Below, in pieces: positions 11,966 to 64,000 of a DNA stretch of 64,000 nt. Within the stretch, counting starts at the first letter, position 1. Each line of letters starts with the position of its first letter. A program made the translations under genes and the position numbers. Under the pieces are notes generated by a model that saw only the letters and a list, made by a program, of their open reading frames with translations, was not told the DNA's origin and ran no database searches. Where the stretch lies: positions 31,300,855 to 31,364,854 of the forward strand of contig CM067363.1 in the NCBI GenBank assembly GCA_034401795.1. Reading direction: 5' to 3'. The stretch is from Chaetoderma sp. LZ-2023a (taxonomy: Eukaryota; Mollusca; Caudofoveata; Chaetodermatida; Chaetodermatidae).

Positions 11966-12302
11966 CACCTTTCAATCGATGATTTGACGTCGTATGACGT
12001 CATAATCAGCTAAGCGGCGTGTAGGATGACGTCATAATCACTACGTCATAAATGATTCTATTAGACCCGTCTTTAACTCTTAATAGTCCCACATGTTGTA
12101 AGGATTGTATGCACCTACTATTTAAGCATATGGCAGGAACAGCAACCAGTAAAATTAGTTTCAAAATATTCAACAGCTTACCTGTATAGTTTTCTGGAAA
12201 TTGATAGTCAGGAAGTTCAGAGATCGATCGATCCCAATACGAGCGAAATGTCTGTGAAGCTTAGATAGAGATGGGCGGGGTGTAGCTAAAAATGGAAAAG
12301 TC
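11966..12302 (+). mobile_element. MITE family A copy
   Basis: Forward copy starting CACCTTTCAATCGATG and ending AAAAATGGAAAAGTC. It contains two TGACGTCA sites near the left arm and GATCGATCGATC on the right. The left half of the central palindrome is missing. Confidence 0.75.
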
Positions 12303-12959
12303 TATACTAGTTTTTACACCGCAGACAAACGATGCTTTTTCTAATTGAAGGATAAGTAAATCACAAGAGCCTTCATATTTGAAACTAAATGGACACACGC
12401 GTTGCCAGTAAAATCAGTTTCAAAATATTAATCAGAATGTTTATTGAATTGCATTTGTGTTTCGAATACGGCACTTAAGGATCAAATGTTTCAAGCCAGT
12501 ATATCTCCTTTTAATGACATGATAAAAAGCTAAAATGTAATGCGGAGTCGAGCTCATGAATACGTTAACATGTTTGTAAAACAAAAACGAAAAGTACTAG
12601 TTAGTACTGCAGTGGTTTTCAGGGTATCTAAGTTTTAGAGGTTTCAGGGACCCCACACTCTGAAAAGTGGGGTTTCCATGCTGAAATCCAGGGGTCCTAA
12701 ACTTAAAATATTGGGTTCCAATGCAGATTTTCGCATCCGTGCTAAAAATAGACGGTTCCATGTAGTGTTGGGAATTGGTACTATTTTTGTGATCGATGAA
12801 TGGTTCCATATACTAACCGATGATCAATTAATGATTGATCATAACAGGTTCTCATTTTTTATCCATTTTGATTGCAGTAATTATAGCAAGTTCAAGGATA
12901 ATTACCCCTTTCAAACCAAGTCGCAGGTATGACCGATTCTTAATAATTTAAAAGATAAT
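12303..12959. other. Unannotated; family A remnants
   Basis: AAAATCAGTTTCAAAATATT at about 12410 is a remnant of the family A palindrome. The rest shows a small ACCCCAC/GTGGGGT hairpin near 12650-12672 and no exon. Confidence 0.35.
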
Positions 12960-13326
12960 CTGTTGAATATTTTGAAACCAATTTGACTGGAAGCTGTTGC
13001 TGCCTTATACAGCAACAGCTTCCAGTCAAATAAATTTCAAAATATTCAACATCTTATTGGTATGGTTGCTTTGAAATTAACATACTATTTCAACGCTGAA
13101 AGAATTAATGTCTTAGACTAAGGAGGAATACTATATAGTTGTAATAATTAAATTTAAATTCTTTTCCAAAAATTATTCGCTTTCTAGCTTGATCAGTTAA
13201 CATATTACTAGTAATGTCAATTTATAAACAACCAAAATCGACTCCTGAAATCATGATCGATCGATTGGTTGAACACGCAAACCAATCAATCATCGATCAA
13301 ATCGATTAATCGGAACAACACTAGTT
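12960..13326 (-). mobile_element. MITE family A3 copy
   Basis: The region is the reverse complement of 32485-32866. Both carry the family A central palindrome (here 12960-13054) joined to unrelated arms. The outer end of these arms reads TAGTGTTGTTCCGATTAATC followed by ATCGAT-rich sequence. The end resembles hAT-type termini, which is an inference. No coding sequence. Confidence 0.75.
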
Positions 13327-13679
13327 CCATGGACTCACACCTATGAATTATGGCTATCCTATGCTAGATTTTATGGGTATCTTGTGCAGAAAAACCTACA
13401 ACCAATTAATATTTAATAATCAGACATTATTTACAGGGGTCCAAAAGGACCCACTGCCACTACTGTTTGTGGGCCCCATGTTGCATTTTGGGGATATATA
13501 CCCTTAAAAGAACCCTTATGAGATTCCCTGGTTAGTAGGAAATGTTCTTCCAATCTAATTATGTTCTAAATATTCAACAGTGCATTTTGTTTTATTATGT
13601 TTAGTAAACATGTTAAGTTATTTCCGACCTGCACTGCACAGTATTCTCTTGATAATGTTTGATCATATTTTATTTTCAG
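13327..13679. other. Intergenic or intronic flank before first exon
   Basis: A partial family A-type half core (GTTCTAAATATTCAACAG) lies at 13562-13579. The last bases, TTTTATTTTCAG (13668-13679), are the polypyrimidine tract and acceptor of the first recognised exon. Confidence 0.5.
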
Positions 13680-55193
<41,514 letters not shown>

Positions 55194-57263
55194 GTGAGAT
55201 ACAAGAAGTGTGTGGGTGGGGTTGGGGTGGGGGTTGGGGTGGTGTGCGTGTGTGTGTGCGTAGGGGGGGGGGGGGGCGGGGAGCGGTCGTTGTCCCTGTC
55301 ATACAGATTCTGAAAAGTTGCTTCTCACAGTACATTAAATTTAGTCAGCTTAATAATAATAATATTATAATAAGACACTTATAATTGCATATAATTCTAA
55401 AATCTAGATTATTTCTATAGATTTAGAAAAATATGACCATATTTTATTGAATACATGTTGACGGTGCCGAGACTCTGTCCAATTTGACTTTCTTGTGTGA
55501 GGTCATCATCCCCTTTGAAATCTATAAAATATCTATGGAATTGTTGGAAAGAGTGTGGGTTGATGTCATATTTATAAATATAAGCACAACCTTGGATACA
55601 ATGTAAGATTCTAAATTACCTAGCCCAAGGTATCAAGAGTTAACCCTTCTCCTGCCATTTCCACAACCATATCCTGGGTGTTACAGTGGCTGAGTGGGAT
55701 TCGTGAAGTACATTGAAAGGATGAAGAAAAAATAATGGCCGCTGTGTATAAACCTGCCGGGTTGTATTAATTTTAAATGTTATAATGAATTAAGTAATTA
55801 ATTATAGGATTAAATAAATACATTGAGTAAATGTATGTTCATAATATATATCAGGAGGCCATCCCGTGTTGATGAATATTCTCAAATGTGGCATACACTG
55901 AACTGATTGTGGATATCATCAGTATTTGCCACAATATTAGTGTATGCTTCAGGAATCCATGTATTTGACATTTTCCATTTCAAGGCAAAAAACACGAATT
56001 TATTTTTTGTTTTACAAACCCTTCTAACCTAAAGTTTTCCCTTTAAATCCAGGAATAAAATAGAGGTAGAGTTTTAAGGCATTATTTTCAACATTCTTTC
56101 CCTCTGACATTATTTTGGCAGCCACGTCCTAATCACTCGGAATTCCTCAGAATTTTCTGTAATTATTTGTTCTCTGTAGTTTTGTTAGCCCTTTAATGGT
56201 CAAGCCGGTCAGGAGAAAAGTCGATTTGCAGGCCAACAAAATATTAAATTGATCTGGCCTAACGCAAGAAAGTTGCAGAGCTTTTCAAGTAAATTAATTT
56301 CTTGGATCCTAAGGCAGCAATATATACCAGGGTTTTATCCAAGGTGGTGGGGCAACACACACCCGCCGCTACACCCACCACCACCACCACCACCACACCA
56401 CACCCCGACCAACTGCCACTGAGGCAGCATGCCCCCACCCCACGGCACCCCCATCATTTTTCTGGATTTACACACTTTGTGATTTAATGAAAATAGTATA
56501 GGCTCTGTATCTGTATTCAATTAAGTTGCCACACACACCCCACACCTTGAACAAATTGCTGAATGAAACCATCATGATGACTTCCTATCAATTTCATTTC
56601 AAAATGTTCAGCAAAATACGTATTCAATCAGAAATTTTTCATGCATTTTTGAAAGACTTAATTAAGCTCATGAAAGCTTTCTACAATTATTTTCCAATTC
56701 TTAAATTTTATCGAATGCTTATATATCCAAATTATATTATATTATATAATTACTACCAAAGATGGCCTGAGTGAGATGTCAAGATTGAATGTCACGCTAC
56801 AATTTCAGCATACCAGTCCATATAGAATAATAGGCTTGTGACATCAGTATTTGAATAAGAAACATTTAAAGTTAGGTTGCAAACACACATTCTGGCCGGA
56901 CTCATGGAAATGTGTACTTAAATGCAGAAATTGATGTTGAAATGCAACACAAATTTTGTACTGAAATTTGTGAATTCTGTGCAAAAAGCAAAGGTTTGCA
57001 TATTTGGGCTAAAAATTCTAAATTTTTAATGGATCATTTCATCAAATATCAACCAGTGTTTAAAATGTAACAGGAAACAAGAAGATGTTGACCTAAAATG
57101 CAAGAATATGTGTGAAATTCAAAGATTTGCTACTGAAATCTGTGAATCAGGGATTAAAAGCAGATGCTTACCCGGAAATATATAAATTTTGACAGTTAAT
57201 ATGCATATCTGTGCTCAAAATGTTAAATTTTTCAATGGAAAATATAGACTAGTGTTAAAAATT
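55194..57263. other. Mostly unannotated; G- and CCA-rich tracts
   Basis: A (GGTTGG)-like and poly-G tract lies at 55206-55285. A family B remnant (TTAATGGTCAAGCCGG, GATTTGCAGGCCAAC) lies at 56192-56240. A (CAC)n-rich tract lies at 56375-56405. From 56870 the sequence is AT-rich, with loosely repeated phrases such as GAAATTTGTGAATTC. No coding exon is supported. Confidence 0.4.
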
Positions 57264-57367
57264 TAAGTTGGAAATCTGAAAACGCTGGTCAGAAACATGG
57301 ACATTTTGAATCCTTAAATGCACAAAATGCCATTGTTTCTGACCAGGGTTTTCAGATTTCCAACTTA
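57264..57367. repeat. 45-bp-arm hairpin
   Basis: Arms 57264-57308 and 57323-57367 mirror each other (TAAGTTGGAAATCTGAAAAC against GTTTTCAGATTTCCAACTTA) with few mismatches. The loop region contains AATCCTTAAATGCACAA, nearly repeated as GATCCTTAAATGCACAA at 57391-57407, where the LINE inserted. Confidence 0.8.
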
Positions 57368-57407
57368 TATTTAGTAAAATATTCATTTTGGATCCTTAAA
57401 TGCACAA

Positions 57408-60400
57408 GGGCGAGAAAGATGACACCTCCGCGCCGGTCTCCTCCGTAAGTACCAACTTTGTTGGGAAACTAAGCCATCAAGAATTTCGGGTTGACATCCG
57501 CATACAGAGGCAACTCTGACTATGTCTAACCTTCTAACAAGAAACTGTGCTCGACATCGTCGGACAACGCAATCTTCGCAGGAGTTTACCATACCTACGT
57601 GGAATGCACGTGGTCTGAATGCAACATCAAAGAGGCAAACCTTAGGCGCGGACTGTGAACACTATAGAATCGATATCACATGCATTCAAGAGACTAAAGT
57701 AGCTAAACACTCAGAGCAGCAACTTCAGACAGGCCATAAGCTAGTACTCATGGAGCAAAAACAAGACACTTACCATGGATTAGGCTTCGTAATCGGACCA
57801 AGAGTATTGGACGATGTCATTTGTTTTGGATACGTCAGTGATCGCGTTGCATTTATAGACCTGGCTATACCAACGCAAAAGCGCACCACCACGAAGTGTC
57901 GCATAGTCAATGCATATGGGTCAACTACCGAAAGGACCAAAGAGAATCCAGCTATATTAGATTCCCCCTATGCAGAACTAAGCTCCGCCATTACTATCCC
58001 AGCTAGATGGCAACTGTTCGTTTTCAACTCCAAGCTGGATAAACTCGGCATTGCTGAGAAAAGTTCAGGACTTGGCTCATGCATGGGATCGTATGGAGAG
58101 GGCACACACAACAGCAATGGAGATGCACTGGTGGCATTTCTTAGTTCCAATGGCATATTTGCCACAATACGGCTTTCAAACACCCATGCCACCACCAGAC
58201 AACATGCACTGGACACATTGCTGATTGCAAAGCCCAAAAGGTTCTAAGGCTACAAAAGCTGTCTTCAACCAAATAGATTTCATACTATGAAAGACAGCAG
58301 CAAAACCCCTACTTCTGGATGCTCGTTCCTATGTAGGCACAGACCTCAATTCTGACCATAAGCCAGTCATTACACGCCTCCATATGAACCAGCTCTACCT
58401 AATGTATAAACGTCATACCAGGCAAGAGGGTAGAGTCATCTACAACTTACCCAAGCTCATCAGCGACACTGACACTCAAATGTCATACAAAAAGGCACTC
58501 GGGGAGCAGATAGCTAACATCGACGTCAGCTCCGATCCAAAAAAAGCCCTAACCAAAATACTGATATCTATGTAATCATCAACTACTAGCACCATAGGTG
58601 TTCTTAAAAACAACAGAACTAGGTATAGTGACGACCCTCTCGTAGTAAAACTGTCAGCAGGACAGAAAGCGTTACGTCGGCGCATCTATCAAAGTGGCCA
58701 AAGTGAAGATCACACCAAACTACGCCAGGAACGCAATAACATTCTGTGCCACATTAGCGAACGCCTAAAAGATCTTGCTATCCAACAAACAGATGCCTTA
58801 GCAGATGAAATCACTGTGATGGATGACTGCCACAAAATGTTTCGAGCAGCCCGCGCCCTGAGAGTTGCTGACTACACACCACCACTAACTGTACACAACT
58901 ATGAAGGACACTTTATCGGGCCTGACCAGGGCAAAGCCGAGGCAATTCGAGAATGATTCAAGGAACAGTTCACTGACCACGATGATGAGCCCTTGCACCC
59001 ATTCTCAGGAGACCCCAGGCCATTACTAGCACCAATTAATAAAGCAGAGGTTGAGAAGGCACTTAAAGCCCTGAAAAATGGACGTGCATCTGGACCTGAT
59101 GGCATGAGCAATAAATTATTCAAATATGCAAGTGACATTATCTCAAACCCGATCACGCACATAATCAATTCAGCTTTTATGCACCACCTTCCCATCGACG
59201 CTGTAGGCCAAGGCATCCTTATCGCGCTACCCAAGCCAAAGAAGCCACCTGGCCCCCAGCCAATCTACGACCCATTGTGCTCCTTAACAGCATACGGAAA
59301 AAGCTATCCAATGTTACTCTATGCCGCATCCGAGACAAGATCGATTACTTCACCGGATCATGTCAAAGTGGCTTCAAACGTGGACGCAGCTGCTCAGACC
59401 TTGTATGGGCTCAACGCATGCTTGTGTCAGGAAACATGTCCAAACACTGGGATTTCCACAAAATGGGCATTGACATATCAAGAGCCTTCGCCACAATTAA
59501 ACGCTCAAAGATACTAGATGTACTACGCCAGGTCAGTTGCAATGACGATGAGCTACGACTAGTGAGACTACTGCTTGCAGACACCAAGCTGAGAGTACGA
59601 GTCAAGTCAGTGAAGTCTGTAGAGTTTGAGACATCAATCGGCTCCCAACAGGGAGATGGTCTATCCCCTGTGCTCTTCACCTGTTACCTGGCTGCTGCAT
59701 TGAAATCCATGCAGGAAAATTCCACAAGACCAACCCCCCCCCCCACCACCCCAAACCCCGGTGTCAATACTGGGCATGCCACTAGGGATGGAATATGCCG
59801 ACGGTGTGCACTTTATAGATGAGGAAAAGAAACCCCTTGACGAACTTCTCCCAATAGCTGCAAGCAAACTAAAAATTGAGAATCTCTATGAATGAATCCA
59901 AAACAGAGTTCACCCACATATACCTTTCTACAAAGCATGAAACTAAAGACAATTACGATCCAAAAGTAAAATCCTGGGCTCACTGCTTTGCAGTACTGCT
60001 GACATTGCTGCATGCTGCATCATGTGGAACATAGCTTTCCAGTTCTTCTGGAAGCTATGGATTCGTAGATCAAAGATGCCCTTAGTAAAAAGACTACGTT
60101 TATACAAAACAACCTGCGTATCCTTGATGATGTATAACTGTAACAGCTGGGCAGCTCCAAAGGCAGCTCTGGACAAACTTGATGCCTACCACCGCAAACA
60201 CCTACGCACCATCACTGGACACCGATGGCCAGACAGCATAATTTCCAACGATGCACTATACAAGATGTGTAATACGTCACCGCTGTCTGTAAAAGTCGCC
60301 CAGCAAAGATGGTCCATCTTTGGCCATGTGCTAAGGATGCCAGAAGACACACCAGCACAGATAGCCTTGGAATTCGCCCTACTCGGAACCAGCAAATACA

Positions 60401-60615
60401 GAGCCAGGAGAGGACGTCATTGCGTAAATCTGCTAAGCGTGCTACGAGGTGAGCTCAAGAAAGCAGGATTAGTTACACTCAAGCCAAGAATGGACCTGAG
60501 GAAGCTAAGAATTTTGGATGAGGACAAGACACAGTGGACAAAAGTGAGGACGGACTGATTGCAGCTGTAGGATGTTTCTACTACTACAGCCCCAGAATAC
60601 AGTAATAATACATGC
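57408..60615 (+). mobile_element. Second LINE family, full copy with TSD
   Basis: A 3.2-kb insertion flanked by AAATGCACAA at 57398-57407 and again at 60616-60625, a 10-bp target-site duplication. The 3' end reads CAGAATACAGTAATAATAC, shared with the copies at 47245 and 49573. It contains one ORF2-like coding region and no CCHC ORF1 that I can see. Confidence 0.9.
57522..60558 (+). pseudogene. LINE endonuclease-reverse transcriptase, broken
   Basis: Endonuclease: FTIPTWNARGLNATSKRQTL, ITCIQETKVAK, GLGFVIGPR and CRIVNAYGSTTER (to 58247). RT: RASGPDGMSNKLFKYASD, DAVGQGILIALPKPKK, CQSGFKRGRSCSDLVWAQRM, ISRAFATIKRSKILDVLRQ and SIGSQQGDGLSPVLF. C-terminal block: YNCNSWAAPKAALDKLDAY, TITGHRWPDSIISNDALYK and AQQRWSIFGHVLRM (to 60558). 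The catalytic box is YADG rather than YADD, so the second Asp is lost. The GDFN motif reads VFNSKLDK. Frames change near 58247, 58575, 59245 and 59800. The clade is uncertain; RTE- or CR1-like is possible. This copy defines the element's length. Confidence 0.85.
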
Positions 60616-60625
60616 AAATGCACAA

Positions 60626-61518
60626 CTCTTGACAGGAAACAACACAATCTTCAGCTATAATGCAAGAATACACACATGTGTGAAAATGCAAATAGTTGTT
60701 CGTGAAATCTGTGAATTTGGGATTATAAGCAAGTTTTTACCCAGAAATATATAACTTTTCATAGTTAATATGCATATATCTGGGCTCAAATGGTAAAAGG
60801 AATTTCAAATGAGTAGTAATGTGAAAATTTTTGCTGGAAATGTTAAGATTCTGGTCAGAAACATACAGAACCTTTGACAGGAAACAAGAAAATCTGGACT
60901 AAAACAACTGCTTTGTTCAGCAACAGAAAATATGGATGCAAAATGCAAAGGTATGAGAATTTAGGCTGGAAATAAACATTTCAATATGAAGAATTGATAT
61001 CTAAGTTCCAAATATGAACATTTTAACAGGAAACATGAACATTTTAGGTAAAGTATGAAAGAATTTAGGCCCAAAATGGAAAACCTTGGATATGAAATGA
61101 TGACCTCTGACCAATAACGTCAAATTCCTATTCAACCTGTCCAAATCCTATATTATTGACATGCTCACTTTGAAAATTCATCAACTAACAGAGCCCTTTA
61201 ATGGTCAAGCCATGATTTTCTCCCAATTAGATGACAAAACTTAAGTAACTGATACTTGGAGCCTATTATTAAGCATTTTCTTCAAGATTTTCTCAACATT
61301 GTGTGAAAACACATGAGGTACCTTAACTTTTCTTCAAGATTTTCTCACTAGTGGATGAAAAACCATGAGAAACTGGTAGTTGTGGTCAGCTACTCAACAT
61401 TTTCTTCAATTTCTGCTGATCACATTTATTAGATAATGCTCAGGATATGCTTTGGGGTTTCAAGGGTTAAAGGATCAATCTCATTCCCTCTGGTGTAGGC
61501 AACATTTTGTTGAATGTT
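60626..61518. other. Unannotated AT-rich sequence
   Basis: Continues the loosely repetitive AT-rich sequence interrupted by the LINE. GCTGGAAATGTTAAGATTC and CTGGTCAGAAACAT (60830-60870) resemble an arm of the hairpin at 57264. No gene is seen. Confidence 0.4.
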
Positions 61519-61712
61519 TTAACCCCTTACCCTTAAATTTGTTCAATTAAATTTCAGTTTTCTCAAAGAAAATGTCCACTTGTTGACCAAGAGAAGACTG
61601 TTTTTTTTAAATTTACCACTGAAATGATTCCAGTGGTAATTAAAAAAACAGGCTTCTCTTGGTCTGCAAATGGACATTTCCAGGACCACTGCAGAAACCG
61701 ATTTTGGCCCGT
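61519..61712. mobile_element. MITE family B copy
   Basis: TTAACCCCTTACCCTT, then CCAAGAGAAGACTG mirrored by CAGGCTTCTCTTGG. The right outer arm ends near ACCGATTTTGGCCC. Confidence 0.68.
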
Positions 61713-61769
61713 GGAAAGGTCCATTGAGAAAGATGCTAGAAGATGGAAGTTATGTGTACTTACTAATGT

Positions 61770-62037
61770 TGAAATCCAATCTATCGATCAATCATATGGC
61801 GTCATAATCAACCACGTAACATGTAAGCTGATGTCATAATGAATTACGTAAAGAGTAACGTAATTAAGTCGGTCATGACCACCTAATTGTCCGTCAAGTT
61901 GTACGGATTGTGTCTTTTTTATTTAATAACTAATCTGTTGACTATTTTGAAATTAATTTTACTGGGCGCCGCTGCTGCCACCCGGTCAAATTGGTTTCAA
62001 AATATGCACCAGCTTACCTGTAGAGTTGTCTGGAAAT
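61770..62037 (+). mobile_element. MITE family A copy, right-truncated
   Basis: GAAATCCAATCTATCGATC, an ACGTCA-like arm and a shortened palindrome (CTGTTGACTATTTTG to AATATGCACCAG). It is then replaced by the (TTA)n array after CTGGAAATTATTATG. Confidence 0.68.
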
Positions 62038-63048
<1,011 letters not shown>

Positions 63049-63177
63049 TTTAACACATTCATGATAAAGCTAGCCAAAACCTGCCTGTACAGTGGTCTTG
63101 AGGAATGTCTATTTGCAGGAGAATGCTGATTTTTTTTAGAATTTACTACTGGAATAACTGCTTGATCAGATTTGGTC
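63049..63177. mobile_element. MITE family B, left half
   Basis: GTTTAACACATTCATGATAA, then CAGTGGTCTTGAGGAATGTC and AGAATTTACTACTGGAATAAC. The mirrored half is missing, and a complete copy follows at once. Confidence 0.65.
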
Positions 63178-63417
63178 ATTAACTCTTTCACGACGAGGCC
63201 GGCCAAAACCGGCCACTGTAGTGGTCTTGAGGAATGTCCATTTGTAGGCCAAGAGAAGACTATTTTTGAAATTTTACCACTGGAATGACTGGCTTGATAA
63301 CCGAGCCAGCCATTTCAGTGGTAAATTTTCAAAAACATTGTTCTCTTGGCCTGCAAATGGACATTCAATAAGTAAATATTTAATTTTTTTGAAAAGATTT
63401 CGTCATTAAAGGGTTAA
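63178..63417. mobile_element. MITE family B copy, complete
   Basis: CATTAACTCTTTCACGACG to GTCATTAAAGGGTTAA. Arms AAGAGAAGACTATTTTTG and the mirrored AAAAACATTGTTCTCTTGG enclose ACCGAGCCAG. It includes GGCCGGCCAAAACCGGCC near the left end. This is the best-preserved family B copy. Confidence 0.85.
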
Positions 63418-63420
63418 AGG

Positions 63421-64000
<580 letters not shown>

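Overview
This is eukaryotic, animal-type DNA. It has long introns with canonical splice sites, several retrotransposon clades, at least four families of short palindromic transposons and much microsatellite and minisatellite sequence. One host gene is recognisable: a plus-strand gene whose twelve exons (13680-55193) splice in register. They encode two scavenger-receptor cysteine-rich (SRCR) domains, two sushi/CCP domains, a Ser/Thr-rich stalk, one transmembrane helix and a tyrosine-motif cytoplasmic tail. SRCR-CCP receptors are known from sponges and invertebrate deuterostomes, so a demosponge, echinoderm or lancelet-like animal is plausible; the sequence alone does not decide.

Layout. 1-5501: a nearly complete but broken L1/Tx1-like LINE. 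5502-13679: older repeats, including a LINE fragment (8940-10250) that holds a second LINE 3' end and a 121-bp foldback. 13680-15692: exons of SRCR domain 1. 16121-18573: a 2.45-kb foldback transposon with arms of about 1.2 kb. 20300-22390 (minus): a broken gene of a widespread family with SPDTDV, GCDSTS and cysteine-cluster motifs. 22630-24150 (plus): compact, virus-like ORFs. 24584-28138 (minus): a broken protein-primed DNA polymerase B of Polinton/Maverick (adintovirus-like) type. 28449-32075: two tandem, 5'-truncated Penelope-like elements bracketed by (ACAG)n. 32222-37106: exons of SRCR domain 2 and the first half of CCP1. 37107-43719: one intron holding MITEs, a LINE fragment and 22/23-bp minisatellites. 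43720-44613: second half of CCP1 and first half of CCP2. 44614-52095: an intron with a possible LTR and two copies of a second LINE family. 52096-55193: end of CCP2, stalk, membrane helix and tail. 57408-60615: a full copy of the second LINE family with a 10-bp target duplication. 60626-64000: MITEs and microsatellites.

How the parts relate. The large mobile elements between 15.7 and 55 kb lie inside introns of the receptor gene, so most of the window is transposon load carried by one gene. The commonest MITE (family A) carries TGACGTCA sites and a central palindrome that recurs in otherwise unrelated elements. Both exons that begin a CCP domain have splice acceptors formed by the end of a (TTA)n array. 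The start of the receptor gene (signal peptide, promoter) was not found, and its 3' end beyond 55193 is uncertain.
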